Shown piece by piece: positions 1 to 8,737 of a stretch of DNA of 64,000 bases; position 1 is the first letter of the stretch; each line of letters starts with the position of its first letter. A model generated the notes under the pieces. That model worked only from the letters and a program-made list of their open reading frames with translations. It was not told the origin of the DNA and did no database searches. The translations under genes were made by a program, and so were the position numbers. The DNA comes from Onion yellows phytoplasma OY-M (lineage in GTDB: Bacteria > Bacillota_I > Bacilli_A > Acholeplasmatales > Acholeplasmataceae). Location of the stretch: the NCBI GenBank assembly GCA_000009845.1, contig AP006628.2, forward strand, positions 466,302-530,301, read 5' to 3'.

Positions 1-134
1 TTTTTGTCTGTTGAATTAACAGGTTGGATAAAGTCATATTTTGGAGGTTGATAAATAATATTTGCAAATCCAAATCCGATAAAAACACAAAGAAAACAAA
101 TAAAGATTTTTTCAATAAGTGTTAATGTAATCAT
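1..134 (-). CDS. membrane-anchored hypothetical protein, partial
   Basis: ATG at 134 opens a frame that runs off the window edge (44 codons visible). It starts MITLTLIEKIFICFLCVFIG, a hydrophobic N-terminal segment that would anchor or export the protein, followed by a polar stretch. It lies only 5 bp after the stop of the 270-residue gene, so it is probably the next gene of the same operon. The family is not recognised. Short N-terminal-anchor proteins of this sort are common in phytoplasma mobile units. Confidence 0.55.
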   Translation of the reverse strand, partial: MITLTLIEKIFICFLCVFIGFGFANIIYQPPKYDFIQPVNSTDK

Positions 135-139
135 TTGTT

Positions 140-952
140 TTATTGGGTTTCTAAATTAGTTATTTGTTTTTCGGTATTTTCTTTATATTTAATTAAATAT
201 TGTTTTAATTCAGAAGAAATTTGAGGGTCTTGCAATTCTTGTTCGATGACATTCTTTTTTGTTTTTAAATTAATGAGATTAACTTTTTTAGTTATTTGTT
301 CATTAATGTTTTTTATATTGTTTTGATTTTGTGTTTTTTGGTTTTCTAAAGCAGTTTTAGTTGCACTATTTAAATCAGGTTGCACTAATTTTTGGTCTAA
401 TTGTGTAATATTAACAATATTTAATTCTTTATCTTTTAATAATTTTTGATATTTAATAATTTCTTTTTCTTTAAGTAATTTTGTTTCTGTAAGCGAATGT
501 TTTTCTTCTAATTGATTTGTTGTTTTGATTTTATTATCAATTTCTAAAATTTCTTCTTCAGATTTTTTTAAGAATTTTTTTAAGAATAAATCAATTTGTA
601 GTTCTTTTTTTTGTTGGGTTTTTAATTTGACGATTTGTTCTATTACTTGTTTTTCTTGAGGAGACAAACTAGGCTCTTTTAATTCTTCATTTTTAATAGT
701 TATTTCTTCATTTAATTGTTTAATTTTGTCGTTATAATCATCAAAACAATCATTATTATTGGTTTGAAATATAGTGTTTTTGTTGACAATAATTTCATAA
801 ACAGGTTGTTTGGAATGATTGAAAAAATAATAACCAATTCCTCCTGTAGTTGCAATTATCATTGTTAAAAGTAAAAAGAGATTGAAAAAATATCTTTTAG
901 TTAGGATATTTTTTTTATTAATAATATTTTTTGGGGATTTTTGAATTTTCAT
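140..952 (-). CDS. membrane-anchored coiled-coil protein (hypothetical)
   Basis: This is a 270-residue protein. A basic N-terminus (about residues 1-20) precedes one transmembrane helix (about 21-45, YFFNLFLLLTMIIATTGGIG). The rest is a long polar region rich in K, E, Q, L and I with heptad-like spacing, as in coiled coils. The predicted topology is a single anchor with a long rod on one side of the membrane. The exact family is not recognised, but such proteins recur in phytoplasma PMUs. It sits in a minus-strand run with short gaps to both neighbours. Confidence 0.65.
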   Translation of the reverse strand: MKIQKSPKNIINKKNILTKRYFFNLFLLLTMIIATTGGIGYYFFNHSKQPVYEIIVNKNTIFQTNNNDCFDDYNDKIKQLNEEITIKNEELKEPSLSPQEKQVIEQIVKLKTQQKKELQIDLFLKKFLKKSEEEILEIDNKIKTTNQLEEKHSLTETKLLKEKEIIKYQKLLKDKELNIVNITQLDQKLVQPDLNSATKTALENQKTQNQNNIKNINEQITKKVNLINLKTKKNVIEQELQDPQISSELKQYLIKYKENTEKQITNLETQ

Positions 953-975
953 TTGAATTAATTTTCCTTTCTTTT

Positions 976-1258
976 TTAATTATTTTCTTGATTTATTAAG
1001 GTTTCTAATGGGGTATTTTCCTTATATTCTTGTTGGTTTGAAAATTTTTCATCGATATCCTTTTTTAAATTCTTTTATATTTTTTTGATTAATTGGTTTT
1101 GAGGTTTCATTTTCTTTTGTTTTTCTTTTAATTGGGTAAGTATCGTTGGGATTGAATAGTTGAAGAAAACTGAAAAAGAGATATTTAAATACAAAACATA
1201 AACCAGTAACAAATAATGCCCCCGATACAAAACCAATAGTAAAATTTGAATCAGTCAT
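976..1258 (-). CDS. small membrane protein, frameshifted at an A6 run
   Basis: From ATG 1258 the open frame gives 69 residues, with a hydrophobic segment at about 7-33 (FTIGFVSGALFVTGLCFVF) and a lysine-rich tail, ending at TGA 1049. Read one base out after the T6 run at 1061-1066, the frame continues in protein-like sequence (KKDIDEKFSNQQEYKENT...) to a TAA at 976. The original protein was therefore probably about 93 residues. Removing one A from the run joins the two parts exactly. Function unknown; PMU-type membrane protein. Confidence 0.5.
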
Positions 1259-1339
1259 TTTGATTTTCCTTTCCGATTGGTGTGTTGTTTTTTTGAGATT
1301 TTAACAATCTTTTTCTTTCTTTTTTAAATTGCCAAATAG

Positions 1340-1675
1340 CTACTTATGTTTTTGTTGTTCTATTTGAGATAATATTTTTTCTTGCACAGTTTTTATTTGT
1401 TCTAGTTTTTGAAGTAATAATTGTTCTTGATGTTCTTGTTTGGTGTTTTTTATTTCTAAAATTTGAAGTTTTTTATTAGAAATAGTTTCTTTAATAAAAA
1501 CAATTATATTTGTCATTAATTTGAAAATAGGTTTAAAACCAGTAACTATTAATATTGTAAATAGAGTTGTTTGGATTCCATCCAATCTTCTTTCCATGAT
1601 TTCAGCAGCAGTAAATCCTTTAGTGTAATTTAATATAAAATTGCTAATTATTGTAAATATTGAAAAAATCCACAT
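1340..1675 (-). CDS. membrane protein with coiled-coil tail (hypothetical)
   Basis: This is a 111-residue protein. It has a hydrophobic N-terminus (MWIFSIFTIISNFILNY), a second hydrophobic helix at about 36-60 (TTLFTILIVTGFKPIF), then a charged K/Q/E-rich C-terminal half likely to form a coiled coil. The family is unknown. It belongs to the minus-strand run of small membrane genes in the PMU-like block, which suggests a shared membrane-associated role. No catalytic motif is visible. Confidence 0.6.
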   Translation of the reverse strand: MWIFSIFTIISNFILNYTKGFTAAEIMERRLDGIQTTLFTILIVTGFKPIFKLMTNIIVFIKETISNKKLQILEIKNTKQEHQEQLLLQKLEQIKTVQEKILSQIEQQKHK

Positions 1676-1713
1676 TATTTCCTACTTTCTTAATATTTTT
1701 TATAAATTTTTAT

Positions 1714-1857
1714 TCATTTGTTTTTAGATAATTTCTTTTTATTTTTAAAGGTTTTATTGGAATGATGTAAATTTAGCCATTTACCTTTGGGGGTTTTGGT
1801 GGTTGAACGGTCTTTAAAGTAAGTTCCTTGGTATGTTTCGGTCATTGCATCGCTCAT
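1714..1857 (-). CDS. 47-residue basic protein (hypothetical)
   Basis: ATG at 1857 is preceded by a good Shine-Dalgarno (AAAAGGAGAAACAAT). The 47-codon frame begins MSDAMTETYQGTYFKDRST and ends in a lysine/asparagine-rich tail, with TGA at 1714-1716. It sits between the HU-like gene and the 111-residue membrane gene on the same strand. The strong ribosome site and operon position support a real gene. No domain is recognised; the basic tail would allow nucleic-acid binding, but that is a guess. Confidence 0.55.
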   Translation of the reverse strand: MSDAMTETYQGTYFKDRSTTKTPKGKWLNLHHSNKTFKNKKKLSKNK

Positions 1858-1870
1858 ATTGTTTCTCCTT

Positions 1871-2203
1871 TTATTTTAATTGAAGTTTTTTGACTTCATC
1901 TTTAATTGGTTTTGACATTTTAAAACTAACAACCGTTTTTGCGGGTATTTTTAAGTTTTTACCAGTTCTTTTTCCTGTTTTTTTGCCTGTTTGTTTATTG
2001 ATGATGAATTTAGTTTCGGGGGTTGTGTGGGCTTTTCTAGTTTTTAAGATGAATTTACCAATTTTAGAGGATAAAACCACTTCTTCATTTGATGTGATTG
2101 CTTTAATTAGAGCATTCTCAAATGAGTTGTAAAACTCTTCGGTTTGGGTTATTGAGGTTTTATTTACCTCAGCTATTGATTTAATTAATTCTTTTTTATT
2201 CAT
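1871..2203 (-). CDS. himA: HU/IHF-family DNA-binding protein
   Basis: This 110-residue protein matches the HU/IHF fold: helical N-terminus (MNKKELIKSIAEV...), core KIGKFILKTRKAH with the conserved glycine turn, and a basic arm and tail (TGKKTGKRTGKNLKIPAKTVVSFK). HU proteins dimerise and bend DNA, and they assist replication, recombination and transposition. The central basic arm is longer and more lysine-rich than in housekeeping HU, as in PMU-encoded copies. It lies downstream of ssb, separated by a hairpin terminator. Confidence 0.85.
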   Translation of the reverse strand: MNKKELIKSIAEVNKTSITQTEEFYNSFENALIKAITSNEEVVLSSKIGKFILKTRKAHTTPETKFIINKQTGKKTGKRTGKNLKIPAKTVVSFKMSKPIKDEVKKLQLK

Positions 2204-2223
2204 ATTTTTTTCTCCTTTTTTTA

Positions 2224-2248
2224 TAAAAAAAGTCCCTTTTGGGGACTT
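2224..2248 (-). terminator. rho-independent terminator between ssb and himA
   Basis: On the minus strand, stem AAGTCCC/GGGACTT with loop CAAAA is followed by seven Ts. It lies just after the ssb stop and before the himA ribosome site, so it probably lowers transcription of the downstream genes. Confidence 0.75.
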
Positions 2249-2261
2249 AATTTTTTAAATA

Positions 2262-2576
2262 TTATTTGGTTTTGTTATCTAAAAAGATGACGTTTTGGAT
2301 AATTACTTTGGTGGTGGTTCGCGTTTTACCTTCGTTTGTGGTATATTTTTGGATGGATAATGCGCCTTCTGCATATATTTTTGAACCTTTATTTAAATAT
2401 GTACTCATGTTTTCAGCTTGATTTCTAAAAACGACACAAGGGATGTATTGCACTTTATCTTTATTGTTAATTGCTAAATTGAAATCTATTTTAGGGATTT
2501 GTTCGTTGTTGCTATTGATATATTGTTTTTCTAGGTTATGAGCGATATTACCGATTAATTGGACTTTATTTAACAT
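2262..2576 (-). CDS. ssb: single-stranded DNA-binding protein, short form
   Basis: This 104-residue OB-fold protein starts MLNKVQLIGNIAHNLE and contains the SSB signatures NFNLAINN and CVVFRNQAENMSTYLNKGSKIYAEG. It binds single-stranded DNA during replication or transfer. It ends soon after the OB fold and lacks the long linker and acidic DDDIPF-like tip of housekeeping SSB, as seen in PMU copies. It starts 1 bp from the stop of the sigma-factor gene, so the two are probably co-translated. A decayed remnant of a related ssb lies at 46151-46204. Confidence 0.85.
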   Translation of the reverse strand: MLNKVQLIGNIAHNLEKQYINSNNEQIPKIDFNLAINNKDKVQYIPCVVFRNQAENMSTYLNKGSKIYAEGALSIQKYTTNEGKTRTTTKVIIQNVIFLDNKTK

Positions 2577-2577
2577 T

Positions 2578-3204
2578 TTATTTCTCCTTATTTTTATAAT
2601 TTGGGTTTAGTTTTTTGATGGCGTCTTTTTTTAAGTTTTCTATTTGTTTTAAAGTTAAATTTAGTTTTTGGGCGATTGCATGATTGGATAGGGGTTGTTG
2701 ATTAGGTTCGTTGTTGTTTTCTAATGAGATGCCAAAACTTAAACAAATAACATTGAATTCATTTTTACTTAGTTTGGTTTTTAGTTTTTTTATTAATAAT
2801 TCATATTTTATTTGTTTTAACCATAATTGATGCGGATTAAGGATTTTATCCCAATTAGGTTGTTTGTGTTGTTCTTCTTTAAAACTGATATTATTTGGTT
2901 TGGTTGTTTTTTGGGGGATTGAAGGTGAATGGCTTTTTCTTATTAGTTCATTGATTGCAAATTTTATTTTTGGAGTTGCGTAAGTAACAAAGTCATAGCC
3001 TAAATCTTGGTAATTATTAAGGGCTTTGATTAATCCTAAAATCCCTTCTTGATATAAATCCTCTTTAGTTAAAACTCGCGGATAATATTTAAATTGATAA
3101 GTTAGTTTTTTTACTAAAGGTAAATGAAGTTCAATTAAATGATTACGAATTTCTAAATTCTTTTTATTTTTTAAAAAATCTTTAAATAAATTTTGTCTTA
3201 ACAT
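2578..3204 (-). CDS. fliA: sigma-70 family RNA polymerase sigma factor (PMU type)
   Basis: This 208-residue protein has sigma region 2 (LPLVKKLTYQFKYYPR...EDLYQEGILGLIKALNNYQ, about residues 29-68, then FVTYATPKIKFAINELIR) and a C-terminal region-4-like helix-turn-helix (SNHAIAQKLNLTLKQIENLK). It should direct RNA polymerase to alternative promoters, possibly those of the mobile unit. It is the first gene of the minus-strand operon. A short inverted repeat (3215-3233) next to its ribosome site could affect translation. The symbol follows common phytoplasma usage; the true sigma class is unsure. Confidence 0.75.
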   Translation of the reverse strand: MLRQNLFKDFLKNKKNLEIRNHLIELHLPLVKKLTYQFKYYPRVLTKEDLYQEGILGLIKALNNYQDLGYDFVTYATPKIKFAINELIRKSHSPSIPQKTTKPNNISFKEEQHKQPNWDKILNPHQLWLKQIKYELLIKKLKTKLSKNEFNVICLSFGISLENNNEPNQQPLSNHAIAQKLNLTLKQIENLKKDAIKKLNPNYKNKEK

Positions 3205-3272
3205 TCAATTCCTCTCTAAAAACATTTTTTAGAAAAGATATGAAATTATTTTTTTAGTCTTTAAAACAAAAA

Positions 3273-3296
3273 AAGACTAACTTAATAGTTAGTCTT
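3273..3296. terminator. perfect 10-bp hairpin upstream of the sigma gene
   Basis: AAGACTAACT and AGTTAGTCTT form a 10-bp stem with a TAAT loop. On the minus strand it is followed by a run of seven Ts, so it would stop transcription entering the block from the right. A similar hairpin (49861-49878) marks the upstream edge of the other mobile block. Confidence 0.55.
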
Positions 3297-3320
3297 AAAG
3301 AATTTTTAAAAAACAAAAAA

Positions 3321-3340
3321 GTGTCTAAACTTTTGGAACA
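3321..3340 (-). repeat. IS3-like terminal inverted repeat, solitary
   Basis: This 20-mer, read on the minus strand, begins TGTTCCAAAAGTTTAGACAC. It matches the sequence at 10986-11005 and 34063-34082 at 14 of 20 positions, sharing the outer TGTT.CA and inner TTTAGACA. That is the relation expected between left and right ends of one IS family. Phytoplasmas carry many IS3-family (tra5) elements. No transposase gene is nearby, so this looks like a leftover end. Assignment to IS3 is inference. Confidence 0.4.
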
Positions 3341-3396
3341 CCTCACATAAGTGGTTCAATTTTATCAATATTTAACTACGAAGCAACCAAATCATC

Positions 3397-3645
3397 ATGT
3401 GGAATTTAATTAATACTTGGCTAACTAAGTTAAATAATGTTCTTAATACTATCAGTCATTATTTCTTCACTTATCAAAATCAATGGTTAAATTTAGGTTT
3501 ATTAACGATTATTTTATTATTTATCCCTCATCTTTTATATTTAATTGATTTTCTTTTTAAATGTCTTTATCACATTCTGCGGTTTATTTATTATTTAGGG
3601 AAATATCTTTTATTATTATTAAAGAAAATATTTAAGAAAGAATAA
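3397..3645 (+). CDS. small membrane protein (hypothetical)
   Basis: This is an 82-residue protein. It has an amphipathic start (MWNLINTWLTKLNNVLNTIS), a strong transmembrane stretch at about 30-55 (WLNLGLLTIILLFIPHLLYL) and a leucine/lysine-rich C-terminus. No clear Shine-Dalgarno precedes the ATG, and the IS-like end lies about 55 bp upstream, so expression signals may have been lost. It ends 5 bp before the YqaJ/FtsH chimera. No family is recognised. Confidence 0.5.
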   Translation: MWNLINTWLTKLNNVLNTISHYFFTYQNQWLNLGLLTIILLFIPHLLYLIDFLFKCLYHILRFIYYLGKYLLLLLKKIFKKE

Positions 3646-3650
3646 TTATT

Positions 3651-4772
3651 ATGAGAATCAAAAACTTAAATCAACGCACCAAGTTATGGTATCAACACCG
3701 AAAAAAATACATCAACGCTTCCGAAATGGCTTCCATTACGGGTTTAGATCCCTTTCGTTCCATGGAACAATTAGTTCATGATAAACTCTTTGACACCACT
3801 TTTACCGCTAATCAATATACGATATTAGATCATGCTTTACTGCGTCCAGGACGTTTTGACCGCAAAGTAACTGTTGGATTACCTGATTTAGAAACACGCG
3901 AAGCTATTTTAAAAGTGCAAACCAGAAAGAAAAAACTAGCTGCGGATGTTGATTTGTTACAAGTAGCCAAACGAACTCCTGGAATGTCAGGAGCAGAACT
4001 TGCAGCCGTACTTAATGAGGCAACTATTTTAGCAACCAAAAATAAACAAGAGTCAATTACGATGCAAGATTTAGAAGAATCAATTGACAAAGTTTATATG
4101 GGTCCTGCCAAAAAATCTCTCAAAATCGATGATAAAGAAAGAAAAATGACAGCTTATCACGAAGCAGGGCATGCTGTAATTGTAATGAAACACCCTCATT
4201 CAGATGCTAAAGTAAGAACTCTTACAATTACTCCAAGAGGAGGGGCTCTAGGTTATATGTGGCCTACTTTTGATAAAGAATTTTTTTGTCATACCGAAGA
4301 TCAACTCAAATATGAAATAGTTGTTTCTTTGGGAGCAGCAGATGCCTAAGAGCTTTTTTGCAAAACTAGAACTAATGGCGTTTACAGCGATTTAAAAAAA
4401 GTTACAGGAGTTGCTTTTGGCATGGTTGCTTATTCGGGGATGAGTCCTTTAGGATATATTAATTTTGAAAAAAGTTCTGGACAAACTCGTTATCAAGTAG
4501 ACCAAGAAGTTAAAAAAATAGTTGATTAATGTTATAAAACAGCTAAGGAACTTTTAACAACTAATAAAGTTTTAGTAGAAAAACTAACTAAAGCTTTAAT
4601 GTAAAAAAATACCCTAAACCAAAGTGAAGTTTATGCTTTAGATGAAGAAGCTCAAACAGAAACAAAAGGAAAAGGTAAGCCAGAAAAAGAAAAACAAGCT
4701 GTTGAAAATGAAAAAGAACAAAATGAAAAAGATCAAAATACAAAAGAACAATCCACTAAATCAACTAAATAA
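3651..4772 (+). pseudogene. hflB: chimera: YqaJ-like N-terminus fused to FtsH/HflB C-terminal part
   Basis: The first open stretch (232 codons, stop 4347) joins two unrelated proteins. Residues 1-55 (QRTKLWYQHRKKYINASEMA) resemble the start of YqaJ-type phage recombination nucleases. From about residue 58 it is FtsH/HflB: ALLRPGRFDRK (second region of homology) and HEAGH (zinc protease motif). The Walker A/B half of the ATPase is missing. FtsH-like sequence continues in the same frame to 4772 through TAA codons at 4347, 4527 and 4602, ending in the K/E/Q-rich tail of phytoplasma HflB. Cannot be a working protease. Full hflB copies are common in PMUs. Confidence 0.85.
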
Positions 4773-4785
4773 AAAGTAAAAAGAT

Positions 4786-4814
4786 AAAGAGCTCTTTTGG
4801 GAGCTCTTTTTTTT
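4786..4814 (+). terminator. terminator after the hflB remnant
   Basis: Stem AAAGAGCTC/GAGCTCTTT with loop TTTTGG is followed by a T run. The same stem lies at the 3' end of the convergent uvrB gene and may serve both strands. Confidence 0.8.
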
Positions 4815-6825
4815 ATTTTAATTTGCCTTTTTTCTCTAACTCCAAAATCAAATCTCTTAATGTAGCTGCTTTTTCAAAATCAAGGGTTTTGGCAGCTTCT
4901 TTCATCATTTTTTGTAACCGTTTAATTTCTTTATTTTTAGCTGTAATATTTGTATGTGTTTGCAACTTTTTTTGTCCCTTAACTTTACCATTTTCATTTT
5001 CATTTTGCGCACTTTCTTTTTGTTTGATTGAAATTGTTTCTAAAATAGTTTTGTTAAGAGCAGTTGGTGTTACTTTCATTGTTTCGTTGTATTGTTGTTG
5101 GATTTTTCTTCTACGATAAGTTTCTTCAATAGCAATTTGCATAGCAGGAGAAATACAATCAGCATACATAATAGCTTTGCCTGTAATGTTTCTAGCTGCT
5201 CTTCCAATAGTTTGGATAAGGCTTCTTTCGTTTCTTAAAAAACCTTGTTTGTCGGCATCCAAAATAGCTACTAAAGCTACTTCAGGTAAGTCAAGTCCTT
5301 CCCTCAAAAGATTAACTCCCACCAAACAATCGTATTTTCCCAACCTTAGATCTTTTAAAATTTCAAGTCTTTGTAAAGATTTAATTTCACTGTGTAAATA
5401 AGCTACTTTGATGCATAAATTTTTTAAATAAGCAGTTAGGTCCTCGCTCATATTAATAGTTAAAGTAGTTATCAAAATTCTTTGATTATTTTTAGTTTGG
5501 TGTTTAATTTCAAAGTAAAGGTCATCCATTTGGTTGTGGGTTGGTCTTATTTCAATTTCTGGATCAAGGACAAAAGTAGGTCTTATAATTTGTTCTACAA
5601 TGGGGATTTTTTTAGTTAATTCATAGTTGCCAGGAGTAGCTGAAAGATAGATAACTTTATTCATTTTGGCTTGGAATTCATGGAATTTTAAAGGTCTGTT
5701 ATCAAGGGCACTTGGTAGTCTGAAACCGAAATTTACTAAGTTGGTTTTACGAGAAAAATCACCAAAATACATTCCTTTAATTTGGGGAATAGTTACATGA
5801 GATTCGTCAATAATGGTTAAAAATTCATTTCCAAAAAAATCAATTAAAGTTGATGGTGCCTCGCCTTTTTCTTTGAGTGCTAAATGTCTTGAATAATTTT
5901 CAACACCATTGCAATTGCCTATTTGTTCTAACATTTCTAAATCATGTAAAGTGCGCATTTTAATTTTTTGGGCTGCTAAAAGTTGGTTAGTTTTTTCAAA
6001 ATGATTAATTTGTTCCTTTAATTCTTGGCGAATTCTTTTGATACCTTCTTGTAATTTTTGGGTATTTGTAGCATATAGACTAGCAGGAAAAAGAGTAATT
6101 AATTTAAGATTCGTAATTGCTTTGCCATTTAAAACATCAAAATTTTGAATATTTTCAATTTCATTGCCAAAAAAAATAATGCGGATACCAATTTCTTTGC
6201 TAGATGAGGCAATAATTTCTATAATGTCACCTCTTACTCGAAAAGTTCCTCTTTGAAAATTAATTTCATTTCTTTGATATTTTAATTCTATTAACTTGTT
6301 AATTAATGCTTGCCTTTCGTACTTATCTCCAATTTGTAAATGTAGTGTTGATTTTTGATAATCTTTAAGGTCGCCTACTCCATAAATGCACGAAACCGAA
6401 GCAACTACAATTACATCATCGCGGTTAAGTAATGAACCTGCGGCACTATGACGCAACTGATCAATTTCATCGTTGATTTTGGAGTCTTTTTCAATGTAAG
6501 TGTCGCTTGATGCTACATATGCTTCTGGTTGGTAGTAATCATAATAAGAAATAAAATATTCTACGCGATTGTTGGGAAACATGGCTTTTAATTCGTTGTA
6601 GAGTTGTCCTGCTAATGTTTTGTTGTGAGCAATAACCAAAGTTTTTTGTTGTAAATGTTGAATAATATTTGCAATGGTAAAAGTTTTTCCAGTGCCAGTA
6701 GCTCCCAAAAGAATTTGTTCTTGTAAACCTTGTTTAAAATTATTAACCAATTTTTGAATTGCTTGGGGTTGGTCGCCACTTGGTTTTAAAGAACTTTGCA
6801 ATTTAAATAAATTTGTTAAACTCAT
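4813..6825 (-). CDS. uvrB: UvrB, excision nuclease subunit B
   Basis: This 670-residue DNA damage recognition helicase acts with UvrA and UvrC in nucleotide excision repair. Visible: Walker A GATGTGKT at 41-48; the tyrosine-rich beta-hairpin region (YYDYYQPEAYVASSDTYIEK, about 94-113) that inserts between DNA strands; DESH helicase motif near 338; SATPG; QTIGRAARN near the end of the helicase core; and a C-terminal UVR domain (about 628-662, LDFEKAATLRD) that contacts UvrC. Length is normal. A good Shine-Dalgarno (GGAGCAAC) precedes ATG 6825. uvrC lies directly upstream on the same strand, with a 143-bp gap. Confidence 0.97.
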   Translation of the reverse strand: MSLTNLFKLQSSLKPSGDQPQAIQKLVNNFKQGLQEQILLGATGTGKTFTIANIIQHLQQKTLVIAHNKTLAGQLYNELKAMFPNNRVEYFISYYDYYQPEAYVASSDTYIEKDSKINDEIDQLRHSAAGSLLNRDDVIVVASVSCIYGVGDLKDYQKSTLHLQIGDKYERQALINKLIELKYQRNEINFQRGTFRVRGDIIEIIASSSKEIGIRIIFFGNEIENIQNFDVLNGKAITNLKLITLFPASLYATNTQKLQEGIKRIRQELKEQINHFEKTNQLLAAQKIKMRTLHDLEMLEQIGNCNGVENYSRHLALKEKGEAPSTLIDFFGNEFLTIIDESHVTIPQIKGMYFGDFSRKTNLVNFGFRLPSALDNRPLKFHEFQAKMNKVIYLSATPGNYELTKKIPIVEQIIRPTFVLDPEIEIRPTHNQMDDLYFEIKHQTKNNQRILITTLTINMSEDLTAYLKNLCIKVAYLHSEIKSLQRLEILKDLRLGKYDCLVGVNLLREGLDLPEVALVAILDADKQGFLRNERSLIQTIGRAARNITGKAIMYADCISPAMQIAIEETYRRRKIQQQYNETMKVTPTALNKTILETISIKQKESAQNENENGKVKGQKKLQTHTNITAKNKEIKRLQKMMKEAAKTLDFEKAATLRDLILELEKKGKLK

Positions 6826-6968
6826 TTGTTGCTCCTTGCGTTTGTTTTTTTATTTTGGTGATTTTTTGGTTTTTAATTTCAAAATATTTAGATGGTTGTT
6901 TTTCTGTGTTCCAAAATTTTTGTCCATGTTTTTATCAATATTTTTAATAAATGTCTATTTGCCCACTT

Positions 6969-8737
6969 TTATAAACTCTTTTTAATTAACAAAAACAACT
7001 TTTGATTAATTCCTATTTTTTGAAAATCTTGCAAAGTGGCTTTTTTGATGGCTTCTAAACTTTCAAAATGATTTAAGATGGCTTTTTTTCTAACAGCGCC
7101 AACTCCTTTTATATTTGATAAAGTAGTTTTATAATCTAGTTTTTTTTTGGTTTTGCGGTGAAAAGCAACAGTGAAACGATGGACTTCTTCGCTTAAACTT
7201 TTAAAAAATAAAATAAATTAGGGCTTTGTTCCAACATTAATTTTTCTTGCAAAGTTACAAGATGAGTTAATTGATGTTTGTTATTTTTTTGCAATGCTCC
7301 TAAAGGAATTTCATAGCCTAGTTTCTTTAAAGTTTTTTGGCTTTGTCTTAACTGTCCTAAACTGCCATCAACCAAAATTAAATCTGGTGAATCATTTTTA
7401 ACTTCCTTGTCTTTGTTATAACAACGTGTAAGTGTTTCTTCAAAAGCTTGATATTCGTTAGGAAATTTGCCTTTAATGTGAAAAGTTCGATAAAGTTTTT
7501 TGTCAAATTCAAAATGATTAAATACAATTCTTGCTGCCACAAAGGCTTGTCCAAATAGTTGAGAATTATCAAAAACATCAATTCTTTTAATATCTTTATT
7601 AAAAATAATTGCCAATTTGTCTAAGGATTCTTGGATTTTTTGGTCTTTGGATTGATAGATTAAATTATTGTTAGCTAAATCATTTTGGGCGTTTTTTAAG
7701 GCTAGCAAATAAAGTTTCTTTTTGTCTCCTTTATGAGCAATATTTACTTTGGTTTGCAAGATTTGTTCCAATAAAGTTTGGTTAGTTATCATTTGTTGCA
7801 AAATAGTTTCATCTTGGCTTTTGCCTGTAATAATTATGTCTGGTTTAAGGTTTTTTTGATAATAACAATTAAGATAAGTTAAAATGTTTTCCCACACAAA
7901 GCCCACATATGAAAAAACGCTATGATAAGAATCAACGATATTTCCTTGGCGCATTTTTAAAATTTGAATTGATATTTGGTCTTGATTAAATGAATAGGCA
8001 AAAATATCGCAATTTTTGAGTTTTTGATTGATGATAAGTTGTTTTTTGGTAGTCTGTTTGATTGCATAGATAATATCTCGGTATTCTTGGGCTTTTTCAT
8101 AAAACATTTTTTCGCTAGCTGTTTGCATTAAATGGTGTAATTTTTTTAAAATATCTTTGATATTTCCTTTTAAAAATTTAGTAATTGCCTCAATGTTGGG
8201 TTTATAATTAATTGTTTTTCCTGCGCAAGCACCGAGGCATTGATTGATGTGAAAATGAAGACACGGTTTTTTTGATGCTAACGGACATCTTCTTAAAGGA
8301 TACAAAAGATGCAACAATTTTAAGGTTTCTTTGGTGTTTTTAAGATTGGGATAAGGACCAAAAATTATTTTTCCTGGAGGAATTTGTTTGAATCGCGAAA
8401 TTTTTAATTGTGGGTGCTTTTCTTTAGTAATTTCAATATAAGGGTAAGTTTTGTCATCCAAAAGTTTGAAATTATATTTAGGAGTGTGTTTTTTGATTAA
8501 GTTAGCTTCCAAAATTAAGGCTTCTTGTTCGTTGTTAGTAATAATGTAGAAAAAATCTTGGGTTTCTTCAATTAGCATCGTTGTTTTTAAGTTGTTGCTT
8601 TTGGTAAAATAACTTTGGACGCGTTTTTTTAAATTTTTGGCTTTGCCAACATAAATGATGGTATCATTTTTGTTTTGGAAAAGATAACAACCAGGATTGG
8701 GCGGTAAAGTTTTTATTTTTTCTAAAAGAATTGACAT
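6969..8737 (-). CDS. uvrC: UvrC, excision nuclease subunit C, frameshifted near its 3' end
   Basis: UvrC makes both incisions in excision repair. ATG 8737 opens 514 codons ending at TAA 7193: GIY-YIG nuclease (about 15-45, PGCYLFQ...IYVGKAKNLKKRV), UVR domain (about 200-225, FYEKAQEYRD) and the RNase-H-like nuclease half (VFDNSQ, LILVDGSLGQ). The missing C-terminus is present in the -1 frame (SLSEEVHRFTVAFHRKTKKK, then helix-hairpin-helix IKGVGAVRKKAILNHF), ending at TAA 6969. Joined, it has about 589 residues, normal for UvrC. The shift sits on T6A4 (7199-7208, minus strand TTTTTTAAAA), which contains the slippery heptamer T TTT TTA in the correct frame. Confidence 0.9.

Larger units (their letters stand above)
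1..3340 (-). mobile_element. PMU-like block, left part cut by window edge
   Basis: Eight minus-strand genes are tightly packed: sigma factor, SSB, HU-like protein and five small or membrane proteins. This combination is characteristic of phytoplasma potential mobile units. The right limit is placed at an IS3-like terminal sequence (3321-3340), just beyond a perfect hairpin at 3273-3296. No transposase, dnaB or dnaG lies inside the window, so I cannot tell whether the unit is complete. The boundary is inference; the gene content is seen directly. Confidence 0.6.
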
